NCBI GenBank assembly: GCA_033063855.1
Contig: CP093831.1
Location: 15,872,001 to 15,936,000, forward strand
From: Smittia aterrima
Lineage: Eukaryota > Arthropoda > Insecta > Diptera > Chironomidae
DNA length: 64,000 nucleotides
Direction of reading: 5' to 3'
Shown piece after piece: positions 1 through 12,531 of the stretch (position 1 is the stretch's first letter; the number at the start of each line of letters is the position of its first letter). The notes under the pieces are model-generated. The model saw only the letters and a list, made by a program, of their open reading frames with translations, did no database searches and was not told the DNA's origin. Position numbers and translations under genes: made by a program.

Positions 1-3000
1 TTCTTTTCACTTACATCGGTAACGATTCGTGAGTTTCTTCCTCTCCTGTCGTTGCGTGGTGCTTGCAAATTGACAATTGATAGCACAAGAATTCCTAGAA
101 CGTATAAAATTATGGTCGCAGTTAGCCCGAGAAACTTCCACCCCCGCAACATCGTAAACCATTATTATGCTGTTGTTGAAAAATTTTGATCTGAAAGGAG
201 ACGAAGTAAGAAGAAACTGTGGTTGAGTTCTACCTGAGAGACACAGAAAAACAGATCAAAAGCGTCTAGTGTTGAGATACGTCTAACACAATCGTCGCTG
301 TTTATTTATTCAAGCAAAAGTCATTAAGCGTAATTTATTATACACAATCGACTATTGTTCAGATTCTGAACTATGAAGTCATCAATCATTTTGAATTAGT
401 GAAGGAAAATTTTCGAAAATCTCATAATTTTACAATTTGAAGCCAAAACTTTTCTAATTTGATGTCACTGTCGCAAAGGCAGAAACTTTTTGTAATAAAC
501 TTCTCAAATAGATGAAACATTAATTGCAGTTACGACTCATTGTCATGCATTGCTCGAAGCTTGAAGTTCTTTAGTCACGTATGACTTGCGATGAAATAAT
601 TTTCAAACGACAACGCTCATTTTGCGCATTCTTCTAACATAGCACAAATGCTTTGCAAGAATTTTCATTGAAGTTGCAAAAAAAAAGTTTCGAAATACTC
701 TCATTTGCCCGCTCGGTAATTAAATTTGTTTATCCCTTTCCCTTGTCATGTCAAAGCGATTCTTTTTAGTTAAACAGCTCATTTATATGCAGAGCAAAGT
801 TGAAACTAGTTTTGAGTGAATGCTTCGAAGTTTTTGTATTGTGCTTTCTTGGTATAATCTGTTGGCATTGCTTGAGTAGAAAGAACGACAAAAGTCATAT
901 TTCTCCTTTTAGTGTTATCAACTCATGTTTGGGAAGCAAACACAGACAGCAAAAAAAAAAACGAAGGGAAAACATAAAAATCACACATTGTGCTCTAGAT
1001 AAAGCTCCGAATAGATTGCAGCTATGTGAGGTTCACGGGATTAAAGCTGAATGGTTTTTCATCACACGCTCTAATCTCTCATCAAACACGGCGTCCTGTT
1101 TCATTCAATTTGTAGATTGCACAACAAGGTTTATGCAAATCCTCTTGTTTTTCCTCTCAGACTCTTGCTTGGATGTTGCATTTTTAATCAACATGAGCGT
1201 CAGACACAAATCATTTGCAATTCATCATCCGCCGAAAGGGTCGAGTGTGAAATTTTCGTATCCAAAATTTTACTACAACAGAAAATCGATCGAATCGGAT
1301 CGGAGAGGAAACCAAAGCCACATTATATTCGACACATGAATTTTAATCAATTTTCAATGGCTGAACGGTAAATGTTCCAAGCTCTTTGTTGGCTTTGCGA
1401 CGCATATAAAAAATGGAAAAACGTCAAGTGCCACTGCGGTTGAAACTTTTCGCAATGAATTTCAAGCAAAAGTTTTTAAATTGCTATACACTGCAGTAGT
1501 AAGTACTAATCGCAAACCACATCAATTAATTTAACTCAAGTGCTCGAAGATTAAACATCAACCGAATTCGCATTTGGTAAAGGAGAGAATGGAAAATTCA
1601 TTTCAAAATCCAGTTCATGCTTAATTAAATGTATAATCAGATTCGTGTTGAGTGCAACCTCGACGTCCTGATTCTTTCCTGGCTGCTAGTCAAAGGAAAA
1701 CGAAACGAGTTCGAGTGGAAAAGAACCTAATTTAGTAAAGCCTAATGCACTTGAGCCTGGTCTGCCAACTTTTATTTTATGCTTCGCTTTTGACAAAAGC
1801 TCTTGAACATCAAAGCTTTCGTCTACATAGTCAACGAATATTTTATATCTCATGAAGTATATTTTACGATGATGAAGCATTAAGCTTCTGAATGCAATAA
1901 TTACATTCTCGTTATTAAAGAAGATAATGTGGCTTGATGTGATGAAACTTCCACAGCATTTAATCTACCCTTCATGAGAGATTTTACCTCCCCACCCACC
2001 TACTCCCTTCCCAAGCTCATCCCATTTATTCTCTCAATTGCAAAGTCTCAGTCACGATGGAGACAGAGCAGTTGAAACAACAAACCTCCAGTTGCCAGGT
2101 GCTTTCGTTCTGCTCGTTGCATAACAGGAAATACCAACACACAGGACTATCAGAATAATGTGATTAAAGTACGAAATTATTGCTATTCCTGTAGATAGAA
2201 GGGAAGTACGGAAGTCTCAAAATGATGATTTCGTTAAATTTTATGGATTCACTCATCTTTATTTAATTTTCAGAGCGTTCGCTCGATTGAAAATAAAAAC
2301 AATTTCGCATCTTCATGACGACGGCTTTTAAGTTGAAGCAGCCGCAGCACTTTTGTTAGTCTCTCAACGCAATACAGCGCCCTCGTTAATCTGACCTTCT
2401 TTAAAAATGAGCGTGGAGAAATAAAGAGAACCAGAATGTGATAATTGCCGTCACGACAATGAGTGGGCGGGAGACGACAATTAAGAATTCAAATTCTAAC
2501 ATTATCCGCATGACGGTAATGAATTCAAATCAAGTATTGTAAATTCCATCATTCCCTCATTAAGTGACGAAGAGGCTTTTAATTTGCTCGTTCACAGCAA
2601 TTATTTACAAGCACATGAAATATGAGCGTTACATGACGAGAAAGAAAGTGATTCCCGCCCAACTTTCCTGTTTTCACTCGAAATCAAATAAAAAATGTGC
2701 TCTTCATTAATCATCCATCCGCGTTCCGCTAATAGCTCTCGTAAATCGCTTTCTATTCGCACCACCGTCGGCGGGGCAAAGTCATAAAATAATAAATTTT
2801 AATTTAGCACTCTCCTCGAAGAAAGAATCGTGAATTCCTTGAAGCAATAAAAAAAAAGTTCGCTGATAAGATTTAATTATTAATCTCTGCCCGGGCACAG
2901 ACGCCATCAATTATATAAAAGAGAGAATGAGAGATTTTGAAACTAATTAGATAAGGTTCCATTATATCGTGAATAACGCTTTGAATGACCGAAGAGATTG

Positions 3001-5256
3001 AATGATATTGAGGAAAATATTGACGAAAATTAAGTTCTAGCTAAGGATTTGATTAAGGAAATATGATCAGATATCATGTTTGGTGTCATTAGAAACAAAT
3101 ATTTGAAATACGAAATTCAATTTCGATAAATTACAATCGTTGTTTATTTAGCTAACGAATTGAAATTGGATCTATCATGACGGAGGGCGGCAGCAATACT
3201 AGGTGGCAACAAAAGGCTTCCATTGAGCACCCGTGCTGTAATTACAGTGATTTCTTGTTTTCTTTATTTCGGAAAGAAAGTGAACTGATATCTCTTGGGT
3301 GCAGTCAATCAACGTGTATCGCTTACAACTACCGGAGTCGAGCTTCGTGTTATTCAGCCATTTAATTCTCGTTCTTTCGTGTCGTAGATACTTTCCGCGT
3401 TCATCTCACACAAATTGAAATTGACTTTTGCTCCATGGTGGAGTGTTTGTCTTGCCACGATTTGCTTCGGAGACGATGAAAAGTTCTCGTGTCTTCGACG
3501 ACGTGATGCCTTTCAAAGGTGAGGTTTCTCAAGAGACAAGTCGTGCTTGCTTCTTCTCATGAAATTGAAACATTTTCGTGCGGTTCGATGAGGTATGAAG
3601 TCGAGTGTTGTGAAATCTTTAATCAAATTTCACAAATGACGGAGACATCACGTGGCGGATTTGGGGATTAATTCAATCAACATCAAAGCAAGTTTTAGCG
3701 AGGCTTGCGTTTCATCTCCATCTCGGGACCTGTCAACAACATTCAACCAGAGTTTATACGATCGTTAATTCAAACAAACGACGCTCAAACAGAAAAAGGT
3801 TCCTCATTCTTTATTTACGATCTTATCGCCTGTGAAGAAGCGTCCGCAAATAATAAAAGAACCTAAGCTTTGCTTGGAATTCGTGCAGAGGAAAAAGGGC
3901 GAGGTGAGCATTTTTGTGCCTGTCGTTTCTTAGAAAATCTGAGACTTTCAACTATTTTCAATCCTGTCAACCCAGCTCTGAGATCTTTATTGTCGGCAAG
4001 GTAAATGTGCCAGAGAAACTGTGATGACTCTCATAAGGGAAAACGGTGGCATGCGAAACGAAATGAAAGGAATTCGCTCGACAGATGAAAACATTTCTGA
4101 AGGAAAGACATGAGAACGAGAGTGAGAGAGAAAGCGTAAGAAGCAGAGAGGAAAATTGGAACCCTCCCAGCATCACCGAGAAAAATCATGTTTGGCGAAA
4201 AGAATAATCTTTCTCAACTCCGATGCTTCTGATGTAATTCACTAGTGATAGGAAAAATAAGGCAAACGTTGAAAGAAATTACCGTTTCACTTATGGATTA
4301 TGCAAATTGCCGGAGACTCCTGACAATCGATGAGTTTTCCATCTTTTTGTGTGTCGTAAATAACTTTTTCTTTATCAACACAAAAAAAAATAAACAAATC
4401 ACTGAATTTCACGTTGAAATGATTTTCCTTGGAGAGAACCGAAACGTCGAACTCTTACGATTTCCAACACTTTTCCATTCACAGACTTCACATTCCTCGA
4501 TTGATATCGAATAAATGTGTTGTGTCTTGATTTGTGCCTTGACGGATGTTTATTTTTGGATCAACTAGCGCAATCAAACCAACAAGCACAAGCTGAAGTA
4601 CAAAACTGAGGCCGAGAGCGAAAATGATTTTCCCTAAAACTGTTGGAAAAATTTTCTCATGCAATTTTCTCCTCTTCGCGTTAGTGTTAGTGCGCACATG
4701 TTTGATTTTTGCTAAACGAAACGAGAATCTCCGTTTATCTCGCGACTGCGCAAGAGATTTGTTTATGAATGGGAAATCATCATGCACATCGTTTAATGTT
4801 AGGATTGTGTTTTTATTATAGGAAACAGGGAAGAGTCGCGGGTAGCGTCACAAAATATTAAAATCATCTCAAGTGCTCTCTGAATATTTCGCTAAACGTG
4901 ATTTTCGTAACAACCCTCTGATTGCAAGCGACGGTTGTGAATCCTGTTTTATGACGAGGGTGCAAACCGATTATGATTTCTCACGATTTGGTTGCCGTTC
5001 GTTTTCGAAGTGATTTGTGGCGAGAGAAAAACTATTTCCTCGCAGTTTGTTTTCTTTATTCGCTGTTAGTCGTAATGGAAACAACAAGAAATGATTGCAA
5101 TTGAAGTTTTTAATCATAAGCTTTCGAAAGCTCAATGGAAGTTTATTTGACAAAGCAGTTTACAGTTCCAAACAATTCCGAATCTTATGCTAACGACTTT
5201 TGATGTAATAAAAACTATTTTTCTTATTTTTAATAAAGTTGTCGTTCGTCAAAGTT
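1..5256. other. Gene-poor leading region
   Basis: I see no gene that I can support here. Open frames exist on both strands, the longest about 180 codons near 800-1339, but their amino acid makeup is random-looking, overlapping frames are equally open, and no chain of exons with matching splice phases could be built. The DNA is AT-rich with many short A and T runs. It may be intergenic, or an intron or upstream region of a gene outside the window. Confidence 0.6.
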
Positions 5257-7957
5257 TTACTCTGAATCTGAATCCACCACGCGTCTGATTTTCGACAGCG
5301 TTTGAAGTGTTTCGGGCTGAACAACAGCGCTGCTTGTTGAAGGCTGAGAAGAAAAAGGAGATTTTGATGACACGTTTCTTGTGGCGCGACGCGTTCGACC
5401 TGTTGGATTGCAATGATTGAAAAACTGGAGTTAGATTAGTTTCGAGATTATATGTTTTTTGCTCGCCTTCTGATCTGATGATGAGACTTTTGTCCAGTTC
5501 AGCACTTTCTCGTTTAGCTTGAAGGTCGAGCCTTAGCTGCTTGCATTTTGCGACAGTAGGCTCGCCTTGTAGTCCTTTTTGTGCTAATATTCGTCGGATT
5601 AGCATATATTTTTCATCAGTCGTTCGAACTCCGTTGAAAAGCTTAGCGTAATTGATTTTGATTCCCGAAATTTTGGCAAACTCTTTAGCTGTTGACAGTT
5701 TTGGATCATCGCTTTGATCGATATAGTTAAAAGACGGGCTGTAAAAAATCTATCAATAATCTGTGAACCATTTCAGTTAGAGAAACTGACCTAGAAATAT
5801 TTGAGCTCTGGAAGTTGCTAAATCGATTAACGTTGATAGACTTTGCATGAGAATTTCGATTTCCCCCAGACGAGTCAGATGACTCAGCATCAGAATCCCA
5901 TCTTGTATGAAGCACATGAAGTGGAACTGAAAAAAAAACAAATCTTGTTTTCTCGATAAAGACTTAGAATTGTAAATTTTACCATTAACATCTCCAAAAT
6001 AAACATCGTTCGGTATGTCTCGTGATTTATCATAAAAACGATCCTTTCTCGCAACTTTTTTCCGAATTGGAACTCGCATGACAGAAAATGACTTTTGTTG
6101 AACAATTATCGGGCTCTTCCTGATCGGAAGCCGCGATTTCTGTTGATTACTTTCGACGTCCGAACTATCGCTTGAACTTTCTGACGGCTCCGAGTAAGAT
6201 GTATCCTCTGATTCGCTAGATCCTTCAACAAAGTCTCTGTAAAGATATTTAATAAATTTCAATAATCGATATTGCTTGTCATTGACTCACTTTTCATATT
6301 TGTTTGATCGTTTCCTTCGATTAGAACTTTGACTTCCCATGCCCGTCTGCGGTCTTCGCCTGCGATTTCCAGTTGATCTAAATTACATAAATATTAATTT
6401 CTGAATGTCAGCATTGAAAATTTTTACTTACTGTGGCTTAGAATTGTCGGGAGTACCAAAATAATCTGAAAGGAGAGTAAAACGATTTTAAAAAAGCAAA
6501 AATATTTCCTGATACGCTTGAGCTGTTACTGACAATCGACAATAATTGAGTTTCAAATTTTTACCTTCATTGCTAACGAATTGACAGTCTGAGTCATCTG
6601 ACTTATCATTTACTTTGAAAAACTCACTGAAAATTTAATTGATTATTAGCGAGCCTCGACAAATCTATCATCAAACTCACTCATCATCTGCCATTGGCTT
6701 TATGTTGTCGAGGATTGCTTCTACAGTCAATGATGGATCGATTTCCTCTATCTTGATGATGCTTTTATTATCCTCTTGTTTCATGGTTTTCGTGTCTTCT
6801 GTCACGACCACTGAAGTCTCATCGCTCTTTGAGACCTCAACACTTTCTTCAGGTGATACTTCTAATTTTTCTGAATTAACAGGAATCGCTACCACGTCTG
6901 TATTAATCAATTCACTAGCAGTCATAATTGGACTCTTGATTTCAGCTACCAATATGTGATCATTAAGTTCAATTGAATTGAAACCTGCGTCACTGACAAT
7001 TATGTCATTGTTTAGAGGCTCTTCTTCATTTTCCGGTTCATTAGGTTCGATAAGTCCAATGTCATCGACTGAGGTTTGTATTTCATCTTCATCATCACTT
7101 TCTAACACTCGTTTCTTCTTTTTCTTGCTGTCAGGTCCTTGAATGATTACTGCGCTTTTGAGTAATGAACGAACTTTAAGAGCGCTAGGGTCATTTGCCA
7201 ATGAAGGATCGTCGTCGCTCTCGCTATCTGGGGAACTATCTTCAGTTCCCTTATCATCTTCTGCTTCCTTCTCTAGCTCCAACGATTCATCAAGTAATTG
7301 CTTTTTAAGCTCAGTATCGTCATCAGAGTCATCTTCGTTTAATTGGAGGATTCGTCTTCGTCGCTTCTTCGCTCCACTTGCTGGCACGAGAACATCTTTC
7401 CTTACAACTCCAAGAGCTTTCATCATACTGTTCTGCTCAGGACTGAATACGACTGGTGATTGCTTTTCTGCAACTTCCTGTGAAGATTCTTCAATTTGTA
7501 CTGCTTCAGTTGAAGATATTTCTGATAATTGATGAATTACTTGTGATGGAGCATCTGCTTGAGGAAGATCTGACTCTGGACTTTGTATAATATCAACAGG
7601 AACCGCTAAAGGAGGATTTGACAAGTTGAACATTGAATCCTTTTGAGCACTCATGTTTGTTGATATCGTGATTTGTTGATAGTCAATCGAGGGTTGATTA
7701 AAAAGAGGTGTTTGTTGTTCGGGGTCTGGAAGATTAAACAGTATTGGCTCTGTTTGAGTCAAAAATTGCGAAGGAACGGAGTTGGCAGGATCAAAGCCTT
7801 GCATTGAAGCCAAATGCGGAAGCTCAGTCTGCGATTTTCCATTTAGCTGTTGACCTTGATGTGTTTGACCTAACATGAAATTGTCGCTGGCCGAGAAGGA
7901 ATTGATGAATCCGAAAGCGTTGGGATCGCTGAATTCGTAGTTTTGCTGATGATCCAT
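5257..7957 (-). CDS. HIRIP3/CHZ-domain-like histone chaperone
   Basis: Eight coding exons on the minus strand: 7957-6681, 6626-6565, 6465-6432, 6377-6291, 6236-5983, 5926-5791, 5738-5488 and 5399-5257. They sum to 2244 nt, or 747 aa, in frame throughout. The last ~110 residues resemble the C-terminus of HIRA-interacting protein 3: a helical block with NYAKLFNG, then LRRILAQKGLQGEP-like spacing (MLIRRILAQKGLQGEPT) and AKCKQLR. In vertebrates this region binds H2A-H2B next to the CHZ motif. The N-terminal ~425 residues are disordered, with Gln/Asn-rich then Asp/Glu/Ser-rich tracts and basic KKRRRR and KKKKKR clusters, as expected of a nuclear histone-binding protein. The final intron (5400-5487) is hidden because the frame stays open into it; splicing it gives an acidic end, VVDSDSE. 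The gene is head-to-head with TSEN54. The HIRIP3 assignment is by recall of the family pattern; the N-terminal half is not recognised. Confidence 0.7.
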
Positions 7958-8292
7958 AATAAACTTTAGCTAAAAGGAGAGAGATTCGGTAAAGTTTGTT
8001 TTGAAATGAGAATTGTGAACAAAAACATAAACAAACAAAAAACTTTTTGCATTTTCCGCTTTTTCACCTTTGCCAACGTCTCGAAACCATAATCTGAGTA
8101 GCTAAATGTATTTATTCTTGATGTTGCTTGATGATAAAAGGTCGTCTTAATGCTAATTGTCAAACTAGCGCGTTTTTTATGACTTTTCACTATAAGAATT
8201 TTTTTATTTGGCCACTTTGAAAACTACGCGCGACCCGGTGGATTGCGTCTTTGCTTGTGATGATTTTGAAATAAAAATAAAAACATATTTAA
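7958..8292. promoter_or_regulatory. Shared divergent promoter, HIRIP3-like / TSEN54
   Basis: About 335 bp separate two divergently transcribed start codons, so both promoters must lie here or overlap 5' UTR. A plausible splice acceptor (CTCCTTTTAG on the minus strand) sits just upstream of the minus-strand ATG, suggesting a 5' UTR intron for that gene. I see no TATA box. This is an inference from gene layout. Confidence 0.5.
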
Positions 8293-9512
8293 ATGATGAA
8301 TTGCTTGACAGCAGATGAAATTACGATGCTGAGGTAAATCAATTACTTTTCTTTCATGAATTGAACTTAATTCAGATACTTTCTTCTTATTTTAGCGGAT
8401 CTCAAATTGTTGATCACTGTAAGCGAGCAGAAAACTTTGTTTTGGCAGCAAGAGGAAACAAACTTACTTCGCTAGAGAATGTGGATGACGATATTATAAG
8501 CAAGCAAGAAGAATGCATGAGAAATCTAAACGAACTCTTAAGTCTCGAGCGAGTGCTAACAGCGAAGAAGCTTGCAAGAGGAGTCTACGAGCAAGACAAG
8601 AATCGAGTTAGGATCCTGAACATAACTGGAAAATGGGAGATGGGATACTTTGAAGATTGTGTCCATTACCTTCGCCCATATGAAGCTCTCTTCTTAATGG
8701 AAATGTGCAAAGTTGAAGTGACGTTCAATGATGTCATCATGTCAATCGAACAAGGATATGCTATCTTTCTCGATGAAATCAATGAAATTTCATTTGAAGA
8801 TTATGTTGTGTTCTCATTTCTTAGCAGAATCGGTTATCAAGTCAATCTACATAATCCAGAAGACGTTCGCATAAATCTTGAGGAGGTTGCTGAAAGGACA
8901 TACGAGGACAATGAAGAGAAAATGATTTGGTGTGTTCTTATGGAGCGATTAGAGCAACCGATTCTTGATTCATTTAAAAATGAAGAGATGACGCTTTATG
9001 AAAAAACTGCTAAGAGAATGGATCAGCTGAATGAAAATATTTGTGGCAAACGTGAAAGTTTTGAAAAAGATTTTGAAGAGCCTTCTAGTAAAAAGATTAA
9101 ATTAGAGACAAAAATATCTGAAGACGAACGAAGCTTTCTTGATCTTCTTAAATCAGAGACAGAGTTTACCACTTACCAAGAAATCTTCAACAAATTTAGT
9201 TTCATTAAAAGCGCTAAAGAGTTTCCAACAGCAACAAGAGAGCTGAAATTTGCTTTCGATGTATTTTTGCCCAACTTAAAAAAGACTGAAAAATTTCAGA
9301 GTTATCGAATTGTCGTCGTAAGGTAAATTTTATACAAAAGGTTGTTCCTAACACGAATAAGAACGTTTTTCTTGTTAACCAACAGATCAACAGATGATTT
9401 TCCCACAAATGCTGAGCTTGAGATTCTTATACGACTACAAAGAACTGAGGTTCCTGTGCTGATTGCCATTGTTTCGGAAAGCATGACGACACATTTTTGT
9501 AGTTTCAAATGA
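8293..9512 (+). CDS. TSEN54: tRNA-splicing endonuclease subunit TSEN54
   Basis: Three exons, 8293-8333, 8396-9322 and 9386-9512, total 1095 nt and encode 364 aa. TSEN54 is a structural subunit of the heterotetrameric tRNA-splicing endonuclease that cuts introns from pre-tRNAs in the nucleus. The family signature is in the N-terminal third: a basic patch, then a stretch like WEMGYFEDCVHYLRPYEALF followed by LMEMCKVEV, and later YVVFSFLSRIGYQV, which matches the Sen54 N-terminal domain. A charged middle segment (EEPSSKKIKLE) precedes the C-terminal nuclease-like fold ending TTHFCSFK. Start: two adjacent ATGs, 8293 and 8296; the first is chosen. The last exon and part of its upstream intron recur twice in the duplicated island downstream, so this gene donated sequence to that island. 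Confidence 0.85.
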
Positions 9513-9883
9513 GATCTTTTCGAATCAATAAAACCTTTATCAACCATTTAAAAAAACTTTGCATTAGATGCATATAAAAAGGATTTATGTATTAAAAACC
9601 TCTAGAACTTGTGACAATGAAACTTGAAATATGAATTTAATTTTCTCATTAGAACAATATTTAAAGCTAAAATGTATGCTGTAGACAACAGTTTGTAGAG
9701 ATTGTCTACCTGAGTCTCTTGTCCCAATTGGAAATTTCTGCATGATAAGGAGGAGCCAACATGATATTAGAATAAAAGGGAGCAATTACCATCTCTGAGC
9801 ATTAATCTTTTGTGATCCTTTCAAGTGTGAAGTCAAAAATAAATCGCTCCGAGTTTTATTTTGTGAAAAGTTGAAGTGAAATT

Positions 9884-10792
9884 ATGGAAGAAAAAAAATT
9901 AGAATTTTTGGCATTTGCTAACGAGGGTCTTGATGCTGTTGCTCAGGATAGAATTCTTCATCGTCCTACAATTGTACAACAGCCTCAGAATGTTAAACGT
10001 ACTAAGACAATTATTATCAGCTCCACAATTGCTCCAGCAAAACCTGCAAAAGTTACAAGAAGACAAGCAAAGCGTAAGATTTCTGAAGTTTGTGATGCAG
10101 AAATCAATGAAGATCTCATGAAAAATGAGAACTTTGAAAGGACTTTACAATTCTTCAAAAGAGCGGCTCTTGTACTGGCTAATCCAGTTGAATTGCCAAT
10201 CGTACCACAATCGCCAGTTGGTGTCATCTGCACAGAAAAAAAATCTATGAGACTGTCGCAAAAAAGGAAAAAAGTCATTGCTACGAAACCACGATCACCT
10301 ATTGAAGACGTTACCTGCACACCATACTTATCCTTGCCGATTGAAGAAAGAAAAGCAGTTTTTGAGCCACCACGAGCAATTATTAAAGAAGTTATCGGCA
10401 CTCCAGTCACATCCTTGCCGATTGAAGAAAGAGAAGCAGTTTTTGAGCCACCACGAGCAACTATTAAAGAAGTTATCGGCACACCACTCACATCCTTGAA
10501 GAAACCAATAAAAAGGAAATCAGCCAGTGCTTCGCCAGTCGAATTTTTCGCAGAGAAACCAGAAACACCACCAAGAATTTTGATGACACGTTTCGCCGCT
10601 TTCAAGCAAAACATTGAACAGCAAACGGAAGAAATTGAAGATCCGACCATTCGTCGCAGCTTGAGAACAAAATTAAAGAAAGCCGCGTTGAAGAAAAAGA
10701 CAACCGTCATCGAAATAGTTGACGCGGATTTCCAAGAAATGAGCCAAGCAGAATTCTTGTATCAACTTGATCTCATTGAAGCCAAAGCATAA
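9884..10792 (+). CDS. A-family copy A1: basic repeat protein, unknown function
   Basis: Single-exon frame of 302 aa. I do not recognise the family. The N-terminus (~1-80) is the most conserved part between copies and carries a basic stretch, TRRQAKRK. Residues ~140-220 hold tandem repeats of about 27 aa with the core PPRATIKEVIGTP then SLPIEEREAVFE. A basic KKPIKRKSA patch follows, and a C-terminal block includes RRSLRTKLKK and a conserved tail, TVIEIVDADFQEMSQAEF. Basic clusters and TP/SP sites suggest a nuclear protein; this is inference. Compared with A4 it lacks four residues (MQAT) near residue 94. No signal peptide or membrane segment is visible. About 100 bp before the ATG are nearly identical in all four copies, so the promoter was probably copied too. 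The gene lies tail-to-tail with an M13 remnant. Confidence 0.7.
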   Translation: MEEKKLEFLAFANEGLDAVAQDRILHRPTIVQQPQNVKRTKTIIISSTIAPAKPAKVTRRQAKRKISEVCDAEINEDLMKNENFERTLQFFKRAALVLANPVELPIVPQSPVGVICTEKKSMRLSQKRKKVIATKPRSPIEDVTCTPYLSLPIEERKAVFEPPRAIIKEVIGTPVTSLPIEEREAVFEPPRATIKEVIGTPLTSLKKPIKRKSASASPVEFFAEKPETPPRILMTRFAAFKQNIEQQTEEIEDPTIRRSLRTKLKKAALKKKTTVIEIVDADFQEMSQAEFLYQLDLIEAKA

Positions 10793-11028
10793 TATTTTAT
10801 AAATGTTCTATCGATTTATTTGAGAATAAAAATTTCTATCAAAGATTTTCATGTTTCAAATTTATTTTTCATTTTCAGCATTTTTTTCTTACAATCGTTC
10901 ATTTTGAAAATGGCGGAAATATGTTTTTGTTTTCAGTAAAATAACGCGCCAAAACATTTTCAGTGTTCACACAATCGAAATTAAGGGAAATGAAAACCTT
11001 TTTGTTTTTCGATGTTATTTTAATTTCA

Positions 11029-11942
11029 CTAAAGAAAATCTTTGACTGTACGATTGTGAAAAACAATAAAGTTCAAAACTTCACTGGCAACATTTAGTTT
11101 TTCATCCATTTCATAATTAATTTGACTTAATTTCGCTTTTTCAGCTTCAGTTAGTTGACAGTCGAAAGCGTCTTGAAAGCCTTCGTTCTTCAGAAAGAAC
11201 AAATGCAGCGACTTGCCATTTTGGGGAATTCCATACTTACTGATCTCGCTACGACCTCCATTCCACGCGTAATCCAGAAAAGTTGTTGATTTTTTAGCTT
11301 ACCTGTGAAGAGATTCAAGTCTTGGTTTCCGTCATCCAGCCAATCCACGTAATTTTTGTATTCAATTGCCACTGAATCATTTGGAGGATTAAGAGACAAC
11401 AAATTAAGAATTTTGGGCTCTAGGGGCAGATATAGGTGCCATTTGATTTTAATTGGTGCCTTTTAAAAAAACATACGTAACGTACGTAATGTAGCGAATC
11501 TCTTCGGTGAAGGCAAAATTTACCCATTAAATTCAAATGGCACTCACATCTCCTCTTTAGCCGAATTTCGACATTGAAAGTTTCTGCAGTAAAAATTCTT
11601 GGACGAGATTTATCGAACCAGGAAGAATGCGACATGATAAATGATGGAATGGCTGTAAAGACAAGAAAATATTGAAGAAGCTTCAAATACTTAAAATATA
11701 AAACTTACTTAAAATGTTATCGTTTTGGTCATATCCGTACGAAAAGTTAAAGTTTAAATTCAGAGACTTTTGCTTTCGGATCCTCGTGAATTCGCTTTCG
11801 TCTCCCGTTATATCAATGTTCTTAAAAATGTCGTCAATGACTTCTTGTTTACTCCAAACAAGCTCCGTAAATCCATCGTGAATCTCTAAACTTTTCAGCT
11901 TCAACATCAATCTTGACTTCTCTGCTTATGGAAGTACATTCA
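11029..11942 (-). pseudogene. Truncated M13 peptidase tail, left arm (broken)
   Basis: On the minus strand this matches the last ~270 residues of the M13-like gene at 14003-15944, including the intron at the same place. It has no 5' half, start codon or signal peptide. It is broken twice: a 147-bp MITE interrupts the third exon, and a one-base loss follows GCGAGATCAG (near 11242). The stop codon matches that of the full gene. A ~22-bp deletion sits at its upstream edge compared with the right-arm copy. It is convergent with A1, the same tail-to-tail layout as the full M13 gene with A3. Confidence 0.85.
11416..11562. mobile_element. 147-bp MITE with 8-bp target duplication
   Basis: An insertion absent from the two related M13 tails. 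The ends are imperfect inverted repeats: GGCTCTAGGGG on the left and, read from the other end, GGCTAAAGAGG; the inner arms continue the match for ~40 bp around GTGCCATTTGA. The flanks are GAATTTTG (11408-11415) and GAATTTCG (11563-11570), an 8-bp duplication with one mismatch. There is no coding capacity. An 8-bp duplication is typical of hAT-like or P-like transposases; the family is not otherwise identified. Confidence 0.8.
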
Positions 11943-12020
11943 AATAAAATTGATGAGCTACTTGTTGTACTTGAAGTTTAATTTCTTCTCTGACTTAAGC
12001 TCTTGACAGATTTGGATTTT

Positions 12021-12147
12021 AACCAACAGATGATTTTCCACAAATGCTGAGCTTGAGATTCTTATACGACTACAAAGAACTGAAGTTCCTGTGCTGATTG
12101 CCATCGTTTTGGAAAGCATGACGACACGTTTTTGTAGTTTCAAATGA
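12021..12147 (+). pseudogene. TSEN54 last-exon fragment, left copy
   Basis: Copy of the TSEN54 intron 2 end and exon 3, through the original stop codon. Compared with the gene it lacks 8 bp after the splice acceptor and one C, so the frame is broken, and no other TSEN54 exon precedes it. It begins right at the junction with the M13 tail. It has no expected function and serves as a marker of the duplication history. Confidence 0.85.
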
Positions 12148-12531
12148 GATCTTCATGAACCAATATAATTTTTTTATACCACATAAAGAATACTTTGCGT
12201 TAAGAATGCAGCATTCTTGATGCTTAAAAAAAGTTTTATTAATAATCTGATAAACTCGTGGAACTGAAACAAAAATTAATTTTCTCATTAGAACAACATT
12301 TAAAGCTAAAATGTATGTTGTAGACAACAATTTGTAAAGACTCAGGTAGAAAGTCCCAATTGGTATTTTCTGCATGTTAAGGAGGAGCTTTTTTTACGCC
12401 ATCCATCATGGAAACTAGAATAAAAGAGAGCAATTTCCATATCTAAGGATTAATCTTTTGTGATCCTTTCAAGTGAGAAGTCAAAACTAAATCGCTCCGA
12501 GTTTTATTTTGTGAAAAATTGAAGTGAAATC

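Noticed and set aside
800..1339. 179-codon plus-strand open frame
   Set aside because: Random-looking composition, an overlapping open frame at 1117-1371, no splice partners and no recognised domain.
4488..4787. Minus-strand frame with a hydrophobic, signal-like stretch (KIIFALGLSFVLQLVLVG)
   Set aside because: A single isolated hydrophobic segment in AT-rich DNA; no start codon at the right place, no exon partner and no family signal.
9985..10710. Long antisense open frame (~241-245 codons) across A1, also in A3 and A4 and partly A2
   Set aside because: It mirrors the sense gene exactly and follows from its codon makeup. The sense frame has the conserved start context and 5' flank, and the antisense product is a low-complexity hydrophobic/Ser mix without features.
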